Assembly: GCA_903881085.1 (NCBI GenBank)
Contig: CAIRSA010000506.1
Span: 1 to 64,000, forward strand
Direction of reading: 5' to 3'
Length of the DNA stretch: 64,000 bases
From: an uncultured Acidobacteriia bacterium
Lineage (GTDB): Bacteria; Acidobacteriota; Terriglobia; Bryobacterales; Bryobacteraceae
Shown here piece by piece: positions 41,808 through 51,400 of the stretch (position 1 is the stretch's first letter; each line of letters opens with the position of its first letter). Made by a program: the position numbers and the translations under genes. Below the pieces are notes generated by a model. The model did no database searches, was not told where the DNA came from, and saw only the letters and a program-made list of their open reading frames with translations.

Positions 41808-42956
41808 ATGACTAACGTAAAATCAATAACCGAAAAGGTTGTACGAGGTTACAGCCGCCGAAACTTCGGTAAGATCTCAAGCTTGCTCTCCGCCGGAGCA
41901 GCGCTTCCCTTCTATAATGAGTTCGCCCTGGCCCAGTTCGCCACCGGCAGAATGGGTGTTCCGATGCCACCCGACGCCGTTCGCATCAGCAGCAATGAGA
42001 ATCCCCTTGGACCCTGCAAAGAGGCCCTCGAAGCCATCAGCAAGGTTGCTCCTGGCGGCGGACGTTACTCCCCCAACAATGAGCAGGGCATCTTCATGAA
42101 GACCGTCTCCGAAGTCGAAGGACTGAAGTCGGACTACATCGCCCTCTACGCCGGCTCGAGCGATCCCCTGCACCGCACCGTGTGCGCGTTCACCTCTCCC
42201 ACCAAAAGCCTGGTGATGGGCGACCCCGGTTACGAAGCCGGCGCCCGCGCCGCCGAAGTCATCGGCTCCAAAGTCATCCGCGTGCCTCTGCGCAAGGATT
42301 ACTCGCATGACGTGAAAGCCATGATTGCCGCCGACCCCAAAGCCGGCTGCTTCTACATCTGCAACCCGAATAACCCCACTGGAACCCTCACCAGCATGGC
42401 GGACATCGAATACATTCTGGCCAACAAGCCCAAGGATTCGATCCTGCTGTTGGATGAAGCGTACATCCACTTCTCCGATGCGCCCATGGGTAACGCCCTG
42501 GTCGCTGCGGGTAAGGATGTGATCATCCTTCGCACCTTCTCAAAGGCCTACGGCATGGCCGGCATCCGCGCTGGTCTAGCACTCGGCAAACCCGAGTTGC
42601 TGGAGCAGATGCGTCCTTGGGGCGCGGGCATGCTGCCCATCACGGGCATCGCCGCCGCCACTGCCAGCTTGAAGGTGAAGACTCTCGTCGCAGAGCGCCG
42701 CGCAATTAACGCAAAGGTTCGCGAAGATGTGTTCAACTTCCTGGAACAGAAGAAGTTCACCTACGTCCCCTCGGTCAGCAATAAGTTCATGCTCTATTGC
42801 GGCAAGCCGGGTGGCGAAGTCGCCAAGGCGATGGCCAAAGAGAAGATCTTCATCGGCCGCGTTTGGCCGGCATGGCCCAATCACGTGCGTGTCTCCGTCG
42901 GCACCATGGACGAAATGGCCAAGTTCAAGACCGCGCTTGCAAAAGTAATGGCGTAA
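41808..42956 (+). CDS. Tat-exported PLP-dependent aminotransferase (HisC-like)
   Basis: 382 residues with AAGGGG before the ATG. The N-terminus contains SRRNFGK followed by a hydrophobic stretch, a good twin-arginine export signal. The enzyme body is fold-type I, closest to histidinol-phosphate aminotransferase: SSNENPLGPCKEAL, CNPNNPTGTL, LLLDEAYIHF (PLP-contacting Asp) and the Schiff-base lysine in TFSKAYGMAGIRAG. HisC family landmarks are intact, so it should be active, but in the periplasm, with PLP loaded before export as Tat carries folded proteins. It is a single-gene unit between two hairpin terminators. The physiological substrate is unclear; it is not next to other his genes. Confidence 0.88.
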   Translation: MTNVKSITEKVVRGYSRRNFGKISSLLSAGAALPFYNEFALAQFATGRMGVPMPPDAVRISSNENPLGPCKEALEAISKVAPGGGRYSPNNEQGIFMKTVSEVEGLKSDYIALYAGSSDPLHRTVCAFTSPTKSLVMGDPGYEAGARAAEVIGSKVIRVPLRKDYSHDVKAMIAADPKAGCFYICNPNNPTGTLTSMADIEYILANKPKDSILLLDEAYIHFSDAPMGNALVAAGKDVIILRTFSKAYGMAGIRAGLALGKPELLEQMRPWGAGMLPITGIAAATASLKVKTLVAERRAINAKVREDVFNFLEQKKFTYVPSVSNKFMLYCGKPGGEVAKAMAKEKIFIGRVWPAWPNHVRVSVGTMDEMAKFKTALAKVMA

Positions 42957-42964
42957 AGCCAATA

Positions 42965-42988
42965 GAGGGCAGGTGCCTGCCTGCCCTC
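42965..42988 (+). terminator. hairpin after the aminotransferase gene
   Basis: GAGGGCAGG and CCTGCCCTC form a nine-pair stem with a six-base loop, nine bases after the stop, followed by TTCT. The T run is short, so termination strength is uncertain. Confidence 0.6.
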
Positions 42989-43024
42989 TTCTAACCCAAG
43001 ATTCGTCTCACCCGCCACTGACAT

Positions 43025-43993
43025 ATGATGGAAGCCATGCGCTTTCTCCTGCTTCTGCTCGCCGCCACTTCCCTGCCCGCCCAGACAAAGATCGACTCCG
43101 CCACCTTCGACCGCTGGATGCACGAGCTCTCCAATTGGAACCGCTGGGGCGCGGACGACCAACGCGGCACCGTCAACCTGATCACTCCGGCAGTCCGCAA
43201 AGCCGCGACGCAAACGGTAAAAGACGGCATCTCCGTATCCATATCGCGCGATGCCGACGCGGTCAAATCCATTGATAACCCCAACCCCTTCGGCTTCGCC
43301 ATGATCGCCACGGGCCAGGCGCCAGATGCCCTGTTCGCCATGGACACGTTCACCATCAGTCACCACGGCCTGGCTCTCACGCACTTCGACTCACTCTCCC
43401 ATGTCTTCTATCGAGGCAAAATGTACAACGGTTACCCACAGCAGCAGGTGACTCAACAAGGCGCGCAAAAACTTGCCGTCACCGCCTTCAAAGAGGGCTT
43501 CGTCACGCGCGGAGTTTTGATGGACATTCCGCGATTGAAAGGCGTGAAGTATCTGGATCTCACCACCCAAATCACCCCCGCCGATCTCGAAGCCTGGGAA
43601 AAGCGCGCCGGCCTGAAAGTCCGTGCAGGCGACGCCATCTTCATCCGCACCGGACGCTGGGCCCGCCGCGCGGAGAAAGGCCCCTACAACCCGGAGAAAG
43701 CCGGCGCCGGCCTGAACGTCAGCTGCGCCCGCTGGCTGCGCGAACGTGGCGTTGCGCTGATCGGCGCCGATAACAATGCCGAGTTCATGCCCTCGCCAGT
43801 GGAAGGCGCGCCGTTCCCCATGCACCAGTTACTGATCGTGGCCATGGGCATGCCCATGTTTGATAACTGCGATTTGGAACTCTTGAGCGCACGCGCCGCC
43901 GCCCTTGGCCGCTGGGAGTTCCTGTTCACCGCGTCCACATTGGCTGTGCCAGGCGGCACCGGATCGGCTGTAAACCCTATTGCCACCTTCTAG
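43025..43993 (+). CDS. secreted cyclase-family (kynurenine formamidase-like) protein
   Basis: 322 residues from 43025; the ATG at 43037, with GGAAG close upstream, is an alternative and starts directly at the signal peptide (MRFLLLLLAATSLPAQ). The metal-binding signature of the cyclase family is present as HHGLALTHFDSLSH (about residue 120), the GTHxDxxxH site with Ala-Leu in place of Gly. LRERGVALIGADN and PVEGAPFPMHQLLI are family landmarks of the C-terminal half. Relatives include kynurenine formamidase and isatin hydrolase, which hydrolyse amide or lactam bonds with Mn or Zn. The secreted form has no assigned substrate. It stands alone between the aminotransferase and the next pair. Confidence 0.87.
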   Translation: MMEAMRFLLLLLAATSLPAQTKIDSATFDRWMHELSNWNRWGADDQRGTVNLITPAVRKAATQTVKDGISVSISRDADAVKSIDNPNPFGFAMIATGQAPDALFAMDTFTISHHGLALTHFDSLSHVFYRGKMYNGYPQQQVTQQGAQKLAVTAFKEGFVTRGVLMDIPRLKGVKYLDLTTQITPADLEAWEKRAGLKVRAGDAIFIRTGRWARRAEKGPYNPEKAGAGLNVSCARWLRERGVALIGADNNAEFMPSPVEGAPFPMHQLLIVAMGMPMFDNCDLELLSARAAALGRWEFLFTASTLAVPGGTGSAVNPIATF

Positions 43994-44069
43994 CAAAAAA
44001 TAACTGCAGTTTGCATGTCCCTTCTTTCCGCTCTCTTCCGCTTAAGAGTGTGAAGGAGTAACACACATC

Positions 44070-44453
44070 ATGGCATGCAACTTACAATCTACACCTGAAG
44101 ATCCCGGGTGTGAAATCAAAGGACCGGCCGGCGACGCGAAAATGAAGGTCGTTGGCACTTTCGGATCCATCATGTTTATGGCCGCCGAATACAACGGCAC
44201 CGACCTGCTCACCGGCGGCGTATCGGACACCATCACGGTCCCGATTGTGGCGGACAAGAAGAATCTCCACGTTGTCTTCGGCTTTTCCGCTGGCAACAAC
44301 GGACGTGGCAATCTCATGGAAGTTTGCACAGGCGGGAACGTTCTTGACGACGATCTCCGTGGTGACAATCCCCAGAAGACCTACCGGATCTGCGGCAAAG
44401 CCTCGGCGACTGCCGCCGGGAAGACTGCACCGGGCAAGGGAGATGCATCATGA
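44070..44453 (+). CDS. unrecognised 127-residue protein, partner of next gene
   Basis: 127 residues with a strong AAGGAG site before the ATG. No signal peptide or membrane segment is seen. It contains four cysteines (3, 14, near 87 and near 108), a beta-rich central part (AKMKVVGTFGSIMFMAAEY, DTITVPIVADKKNLHVVFGF) and a low-complexity Ala/Lys tail. I do not recognise the family; the pattern suggests a small beta-sandwich. Its stop overlaps the start of the next gene by ATGA, so the two are made together. The lack of an export signal beside an exported partner is notable. Alternatives such as an inactive toxin or pilin-like subunit cannot be supported. Confidence 0.75.
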   Translation: MACNLQSTPEDPGCEIKGPAGDAKMKVVGTFGSIMFMAAEYNGTDLLTGGVSDTITVPIVADKKNLHVVFGFSAGNNGRGNLMEVCTGGNVLDDDLRGDNPQKTYRICGKASATAAGKTAPGKGDAS

Positions 44454-46135
44454 GGAACCTACCTCGCCTCATAGTGCTCTTATTGGCGCCCACCAGCCTC
44501 TTGGCCCAGGCGACACTCTGCCCCAATTATCAGGATCTGATCAACAAACTCAGAGCAGCTACAGATGACGCTGCCCGCAATCGGGCTGCCGGCCAACTCA
44601 CCAAGATCGGCCTCACTGAAGGTTGTTTTGTCGACTATGTAGTCAGCTCGCACATCGAGAAGTTGAAGGCCAACGCAGCCGATCGGATTGCCAGTCCGGC
44701 ATGGCTTGCCAACCTCAACCAGCGCCTGGAGGCCCTCCGTACCGATAAGCAGTCTGGCGCAACCGCTGGCACCTCTGGCTCCACATCCGTGATTTCCCGT
44801 GGCGCCAGTGCAAAGGCTTTTTCGTTGGCGGCGGAGTATGGTGCCATGACTCAATCGGTGCAAGGCCAGGTTGTGACTTTTGCTGGTAATCTGGCCGGTA
44901 TACCCACTGTACTGGCGCAAAAGAGCGTTCTGCCGTATTGCGATCCACGCAGAATGCTCGATTTGAAACCAGGAGAAAAACCTCCCCCGTGTATTGAGGA
45001 TGTTGTATTGAGAACCTTGAGGCGGGTATCATTCAGCGCTTCATTTGACGCAAGCCGTAACGCTCAAACGGTAACCGGCACACCAGCAACTACAACCACT
45101 ACTGGTGCCACCACTGGAACATCCTCTGGCACAGCAGCATCATCAGCGGCCGCTGTCCCGGTAACCTTCGCCGCTTCCGGCAAGGAACTCTCCGCCTTCA
45201 CCGCACGTGTCGAATTGCTCAATCGTCGCGATACTACGTCAAAGGACTTCCTGACAAACTGGGCGAAACAAGTTCAGGACGCCAAGGCGAACACCGCCTA
45301 TGTCGCTGCCGCTAAGGCTCTGAACGCGCAAGCCGCCAAATCGATGGATGCGGTGATCGATGCGAAAGAGGTAACATCCTGGAGTAATTCGAGCCGGGTG
45401 GAACTTATCCAGCTTTCCAAAACAAGTCCGGAACGACTCGAAACCAGGTTCAAGGAGATGATCTTGGACCTCATAGACACGCTGCGCAATCACTACCCCG
45501 ACTTCGACACAAACATGGCAGCACTTCGCGATGCCTCGATAAAATACGGCCTCGCCGAGGACACTTTCATCGACACCACCGCCACCAAGCCGGTGCTCAC
45601 CTTCGAATACGTGGACAATCGCCCAGTGAACCAGACATCGCTCTCCACATTCCGTCTCATCTTCGACAAAGGCGCCGGAAAGTGGACGTTCACCGCCAAC
45701 GGCTCGTTCACAATCTACAACGCCAACCAGCCGCCCACAAATGGCGTCGCGACAAGCCGCTTGCGCGACGCGGAAGTCGGCGCTCTCGCGGAACGCAAAT
45801 TGGGCAACCTGCCGCTGTTGGGCGCTGCCGCGCTCGATACGGCAATCTACTACCAGTACCAAAACGCACCGGCGATTCTAAAAGTAGATCCCGCCACGCC
45901 GCTACCTGGCATTTCGTTCACAGGGCTGCCCGCAGGCGCCAACACGGTCTTCGCCCAGAAAGGAAATATCATTTTGGGACAGATCCGGTTGGTGCTCGCC
46001 CCGGGTTCTACCAGTGTGCGAATTCCCATCTCGTTCACCGGCTCGAATCGCACCGAACTGATCGACAAGCCAACCTGGCGAGCCCAAATCGGCGTCAGCT
46101 ACGATCTCGATAAACTGTTCTCCAAATCAAACTAA
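44450..46135 (+). CDS. unrecognised secreted 561-residue protein
   Basis: 561 residues with a signal peptide (MRNLPRLIVLLLAPTSLLAQ). An N-terminal helical part (about 25-100) contains two cysteines (24, 59) and is followed by a Ser/Ala stretch. A second charged region (about 155-190) has a CDPRRM and PPCIED pair. Then comes a Thr/Ser/Gly-rich linker (about 205-235), a long helical segment (about 240-360; QVQDAKANTAYVAAAKALNA) and a beta-rich C-terminal third (about 375-561) ending IGVSYDLDKLFSK, which could be an outer-membrane or beta-sandwich domain. No family recognised. It overlaps the upstream gene by ATGA. A G/C-rich inverted pair lies 15 bases downstream. Confidence 0.75.
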   Translation: MRNLPRLIVLLLAPTSLLAQATLCPNYQDLINKLRAATDDAARNRAAGQLTKIGLTEGCFVDYVVSSHIEKLKANAADRIASPAWLANLNQRLEALRTDKQSGATAGTSGSTSVISRGASAKAFSLAAEYGAMTQSVQGQVVTFAGNLAGIPTVLAQKSVLPYCDPRRMLDLKPGEKPPPCIEDVVLRTLRRVSFSASFDASRNAQTVTGTPATTTTTGATTGTSSGTAASSAAAVPVTFAASGKELSAFTARVELLNRRDTTSKDFLTNWAKQVQDAKANTAYVAAAKALNAQAAKSMDAVIDAKEVTSWSNSSRVELIQLSKTSPERLETRFKEMILDLIDTLRNHYPDFDTNMAALRDASIKYGLAEDTFIDTTATKPVLTFEYVDNRPVNQTSLSTFRLIFDKGAGKWTFTANGSFTIYNANQPPTNGVATSRLRDAEVGALAERKLGNLPLLGAAALDTAIYYQYQNAPAILKVDPATPLPGISFTGLPAGANTVFAQKGNIILGQIRLVLAPGSTSVRIPISFTGSNRTELIDKPTWRAQIGVSYDLDKLFSKSN

Positions 46136-46366
46136 CGCTCGTTCTAATTGGGGGCGTCGAAGGTTGTTTCCATCGCGCCCCCGAACCTTAACTTTGGAAT
46201 ACGGAAAAGTTTTTATCTGCTGTCTGTAACGGTTCCGCCGCGACTTTCACCATTACACTACTACCTCGTGGTCCAGTAGACTAGGCCGTGCAAAAGCTGG
46301 CGCCTCAGTGTGCCGCCGGAAGTTGAATTCTGTGTCTCCACCATCATCTAATAAGGAGGGCTTTTC

Positions 46367-48325
46367 ATGATTTCTCAAACCAACATTACGCCGCATACTC
46401 CCATGGGCGCGACACTCATTGCCGGAGGCGGCGCGACATTTCGAGTCTGGGCGCCGCGCGCCAGCGCTGTCTACCTCAATGGCACTTTCGGGGGAACGGC
46501 CCAAACCGGCCAGACCGACGCCTTGTTGATGGTCAAGGATAGCAATGGCTACTGGACCGGCTTCCTGCCCACTGCCCAGGATGGCGACAACTATCTGTTC
46601 TTCGTGGTGGGCGAGGCCGCCAGCGGTTTCAAGCGCGATCCCTACGCACGAGAAATGTCGCTGGATGCAAAATTCCCCGACTGCAGTTGCGTGATCCGTC
46701 CGGCCAATGCCTACCCCTGGCACGATGCATCATTCGTGACCCCGGATTTTTCCAACATGATCGTGTATCAATGCCACATGGGAACCTACGCGCCACCGTC
46801 GAGCGGCGCGGCGTCTACGTTTCTCGATGTTGTCGGCAAGATCGAATATCTGGCGGCTCTCGGCATTAACGTATTGCAGCCTCTGCCCGTCGACGAAGTG
46901 GAAACTGATCCTTCCATGGGCTACGACGGCGCCGATCTGTTCTCGCCCGATTCGCGTTATCAGGTGAACGATCACGCCTTGCTGCCCGGCTATCTCACAA
47001 CCATCAACCGCCTGCTGCACCAGAAAGGCTTCCCGCCGCTGGCAATCGCCGACATCTCGAACGGGCCCGCACAATTGAAGGCTTTGGTCGACCTTTGCCA
47101 CCTTTATGGCATCGCCGTCGTCTTCGACGTTGTCTACAACCACGCAGGCGGCTTCAATGGCGACGACCGCAGCCTGTTTTTCTGGGACCGCGCCAAAAAC
47201 GGCAACGCCAACAATAGCTTGTACTTTACCGACCAGGACCGCGGCACAGGCGGCTTATCGTTCGCCTTATGGAATAACGATGTTCGTCAATTCCTCATCA
47301 ACAACGCGACCTTCTATCTGAATGAATTCCACGTCGATGGCTTCCGCTATGACGAAATCAGCGGGCTGCTTTCCATGAACAAGGAGTCTGGCCTCAGCTT
47401 CTGCCGTGACCTGACCGATACACTGCGCACAGTAAAGCCCCGCTTAATTCAAAATGCCGAATATTGGCCGTTTGAATTCGGCGATTTCCGCAGGCTTCTG
47501 CCCCAGATCGTGGCCAAAACAGACCAGGGTGGCGCGGGCTTCGACGTCGTGCAACACGACGGCATCCGCAGCTCCGTTCGCGGCGCCGTGCGGCAAGCGT
47601 CCTTCGGCCAAAGCGCACAGGTCGATTTCGATGCCATCGCCCGAAACCTCTATCCGCAGGGCTATCCGCATGGGTGGCAGGCCGTCACTTGCGTCGAAAA
47701 CCACGACATGGTCAAGACCGCCCGCGAGCCACGTGTTCCCGCCCTGGCCGACGGTTCAGACCCGCGCTCCTGGTTTGCCCGCAGCCGCTCCCGTTTCGCC
47801 ACGGGATTGCTGCTGACTGCGCCGGGGATTCCACAGCTCTTCATGGGACAGGAGTTTCTTACCGCCCAGCAATGGGACCCGGATCCGAAGAAGTTGGACA
47901 ACGTGATTCCGTTCGGCGCGCTCCAAGGCGGTGATAAGGTAATGTCCGATCACTTGCGCTTCACGCAGGATCTGATCCGCTTAAGGTGGAATCATCCGGC
48001 CTTACGCGGCGAAAATGTGCACGCATTTCACGTAAATAGCCAGAATCGCGTGATCGCATTTCATCGTTGGCTGGAGGGCTCCGGCCAGGATGTGATCGTG
48101 GTTGCGACTCTCGCCGAAGCGACTTGGTTCAACTATCAGATCGGATTTCCTTCCGCCGGTAATTGGGTCGAGGTGTTTAATAGCGATATTTATGACAATT
48201 TCGTGAACCCGACTGCTGCCGGCAATGGCGGAGGAGTTTCGGCATCGGGAGGGCCGCTGCACGGCTTCCCCGCCTCAGCCAGTGTGGTCATCCCAGCCAA
48301 CGGAGTAGTCGTATTCGCCAGGTAG
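46367..48325 (+). CDS. GH13 alpha-glucan enzyme with CBM48-like domain
   Basis: 652 residues with AAGGAGG before the ATG. N-terminal CBM48-like domain (about 10-105; ATFRVWAPRASAVYLNG), then a GH13 barrel. YNHAGG gives the conserved region I Asn-His. The nucleophile Asp lies in VDGFRYDEI, the acid/base Glu in LIQNAEYWP and the third Asp in ENHD. A C-terminal beta domain (about 555-652) follows. Order resembles branching enzymes, trehalohydrolases or glycogen debranching enzymes; SFALWNNDVRQFL and PHGWQAVTC are less typical. No signal peptide, so it should act on alpha-glucans such as glycogen or maltodextrin in the cytoplasm. It is not clustered with other glycogen genes here. Confidence 0.87.
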   Translation: MISQTNITPHTPMGATLIAGGGATFRVWAPRASAVYLNGTFGGTAQTGQTDALLMVKDSNGYWTGFLPTAQDGDNYLFFVVGEAASGFKRDPYAREMSLDAKFPDCSCVIRPANAYPWHDASFVTPDFSNMIVYQCHMGTYAPPSSGAASTFLDVVGKIEYLAALGINVLQPLPVDEVETDPSMGYDGADLFSPDSRYQVNDHALLPGYLTTINRLLHQKGFPPLAIADISNGPAQLKALVDLCHLYGIAVVFDVVYNHAGGFNGDDRSLFFWDRAKNGNANNSLYFTDQDRGTGGLSFALWNNDVRQFLINNATFYLNEFHVDGFRYDEISGLLSMNKESGLSFCRDLTDTLRTVKPRLIQNAEYWPFEFGDFRRLLPQIVAKTDQGGAGFDVVQHDGIRSSVRGAVRQASFGQSAQVDFDAIARNLYPQGYPHGWQAVTCVENHDMVKTAREPRVPALADGSDPRSWFARSRSRFATGLLLTAPGIPQLFMGQEFLTAQQWDPDPKKLDNVIPFGALQGGDKVMSDHLRFTQDLIRLRWNHPALRGENVHAFHVNSQNRVIAFHRWLEGSGQDVIVVATLAEATWFNYQIGFPSAGNWVEVFNSDIYDNFVNPTAAGNGGGVSASGGPLHGFPASASVVIPANGVVVFAR

Positions 48326-48345
48326 GACAGGCGGTTCGCCTGTCC
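48325..48345 (+). terminator. perfect nine-pair hairpin after the GH13 gene
   Basis: GGACAGGCG and CGCCTGTCC flank a three-base loop, starting at the stop codon. It is followed by AAAAA, not T, so it may serve as a weak or RNA-stabilising hairpin rather than an intrinsic terminator; read from the other strand it has a T run, but no gene ends here on that strand. Confidence 0.45.
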
Positions 48346-48475
48346 AAAAACTAACTTACTTTCAACTTTTCCGGTGCAGAAGTAAGTATACTTTTAGCAT
48401 GCGTCCTCCACCGACGAAAGCAAGTAATCTGATTGATAAATATATACACAACCTAGTCGCCTGGGAAGTGAGTTA

Positions 48476-51400
48476 ATGCAACGAATTATATTGTTGCTTC
48501 TATTTTGCCTGCCGACCGCCCAGGCCTTCCAGTCTGCTTTCACTTGTTATAACAGTACCAGCACTCCAAAGACCATCCGCTCCGACGGCACAGCGGAACT
48601 CATTAGCGATATCGTCCTCACATGCACGGGCGGAACGGCCGGGAATCGCCAGGTACTAAGCAATCTCGCCCTTTCCCTCAATGCGAACGTCACCAGCAGA
48701 ATTCTGGACACCGCCTCCAATGCTACCGAGGCAATGCTCTTTGTTGATGACCCCGCGACGCCGGTGCTCGGCCAATCACTAATTCAGGGAACATTGACTG
48801 GGGCAAATTCGCTGAGTTTCGCGAATATCCCCATAGTGGAACCAGGATCGGCTACACGTACCATCCGCATCACCAACCTTCGTGTAAATGCTGCCCAACT
48901 CGTCGCGGGATCTGGAAGTTCCAACCCATTGGGTCAAGTGGTGGGCTTCGTCAGTGCCAGTGTCGCAATCTACAATCCTCAATTAACACTCGCAAATGTC
49001 GCGCGCGGCTTAACGTTCAATATGCGCGATGTGCTTGGCAACGGCATCACGAATCTGGCGTTTCAACAATCGGGCGGAGTGAACAACGCGTTGGCGGCAT
49101 CCTCTACAGCCATCGGCGGCGTTCTGACTCATACACTGCAATTCTCAGAAGCCTTCAACACGGCCTTCTCCAAGCGCAACAAAGGTACAACAGCTGCAAA
49201 TCCAACAGCGCTGCTTGACCAGAATGCTCCCGGAACCAATTACCAAACAGAGTCCGGCTATTCTAACTCAACCCTACCCGCCACAGGTGGCTTAAATATG
49301 GCTGGCCTGGCAACCCAAGGAACTCGGCTCATGGCACAGTTCACCAATGTTCCCGCTGGCGTAGCGTTGTATGTCACAGTCAATCAAACCGCGGGGCCCG
49401 CAGCCAGATTGGTCGCTATCGGTGCTTACTCCACAATAACCCAAACCACAACCGCAAGCGGATCCGGCATTGCGCCCGTCCTGCTGACCGCCGGTTCGGG
49501 CTCTGCAACTTGGGAAGTATTGGAGCCAGACCCCTCAGCCTTTGACAAATTACAGTTCGGAGTTGCCGTCGCCTACGCTGCGCCGCTTGCCGGATCTGCG
49601 GCAGTAACTGGAGTCTTTGCTCCCATTAGCACGGTTACGACAGCAGACAATACATCGCCGCTTCCCCGCTTTTCAGCCCCTGCAACTTCGCCGGGCAGCC
49701 AGTGCTCAACGTTGCCCTGTCTACTCGTCCCATCCGTTGTCACAATCTCGTACCGTGTGGGCGACCCGCTTCCGTCGCCAGTCTCATTCCCAATCGATAC
49801 CTCCGGCGCGCCAATCACTTTTAGTTGGTCGAGCCAAGTCGGTAATGGGACCGATATTTACGGGAACCCCATCTCTCCTCCGGATTCGAACTGGCTGAAT
49901 GTTACTCCATCCGGCACGGTCACACCGGCAACATTCACAGTCAGTACGAATCCTACTAACTTCTATCCCGGCCAATATCAAGCCTCAATTGCACTAACAT
50001 CGAGCGGAGCAGGAAACGGAAGTCAAGTAGTTACGATTCTTTTGAACGTTCTGCCTTCCCCCTCTGGGACTCTGATTCCATTCTTGTGTACATCCAATGC
50101 GGGAGTCCCACCGCTGATCCGTGGTGAGGGTTTGACTGAGGCTTTAGGGGATCTCATATTAAACTGCACTGGAGGAATTCCCGGGTCTATCTTAAATGTT
50201 GCTCCCGTCTTATCTTTGAACACAAATTTCACAAGCCGGATTGTCAACGCTTCCACCAATACAACAGAAGCCTTGCTATTGATAGACGAACCCACCCCTG
50301 CAACGCAAAAGCTCGGCACGAACCTGTTTCAAGGCGTCGTAGCCTCCTCAAATTCAGTGAGTTTCGGCAGCATTCCGATAACTGTGCCGGCATCGGGCAC
50401 AAGAATACTTCGATTCACAAATATCCGAGCCGATGCGAAAGCCCTCGGCGTTTCCACTACCAACATTCAAACGCAAGTTGTCACCACCATCTCGGTTCCT
50501 GGAATCAGCATTCAAAATCCTCAGCAGACCACGGCATACATTCTTTATGGCAAACTTTTCGGATTACGAACCGCGGCCGATACCCCAGTCCCATCTATGA
50601 CCTTTCAGCAGTCGGGCGGATCCGCGGCAGGAAATGTCAGTTTTTTGGCGAAGTTCTCGGAATTCTACTCAACCGCCTTCCGGAAACGTGGATCCATTGA
50701 CCAGGCCACTCCAGGAACCTCATTCAATACTGAGTCCATGTTCGCCAACAGTTTGTTCCCTTCCACCAACGGTCTGAACCTTGCAGGCTTCGCTACACAG
50801 GGCACCAGGCTGATGGCCAGATTCAATAACATTCCTGCTGGTGTCACTCTCTATGCAACTGTCACCAATGTCAACGCTGGCACGCTCTCTGCGCAATTGG
50901 TCTCAACCGACGCTCTTGGCGCCGGAAGTTACTCCGCGGTAGCCCAGACCGGCACCGCTACCTACAACGGGACACCGTACGGCGTAGCGCCCATCGCAGT
51001 ATCCAATGGCAACGCAATCGCCGTGTGGGAAGTGCTTAATTCGACTCCAAATTCGGTTGAGGAGGCACGCTTCGGCATTGTGGCGGCCTATGCGGCCCCC
51101 ATCGCAGGAAGCGCGAATGTAACCGGTGTGCTTGCTCCACTCAGCACAGTGGAGACGGCCGATGCTGTTGCGCCCACACCAAGATTCGGCGATGGTGCTT
51201 GTCCCGTGTCTCCTTGCCCTAGCATCGCCGTCGCCGGACTCCCCCTCAACAGTGGCCAATCTACGATCATCAATACGCCATTCCCTCAGCCATTGAAACT
51301 CCTAGTGGTGGACACGAACTACAATCCTATTCCGGGAGCGGCGATAACATTCAGCACAGGCCAATATGATGCGGACGCCTCGTTCCCCGGAGGCCTCCAT

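Noticed and set aside
46150-46182. GGGGGCG/CGCCCCC pair as a terminator after the 561-residue protein gene
   Set aside because: The loop is 19 bases and no T run follows, so it is not a standard terminator.
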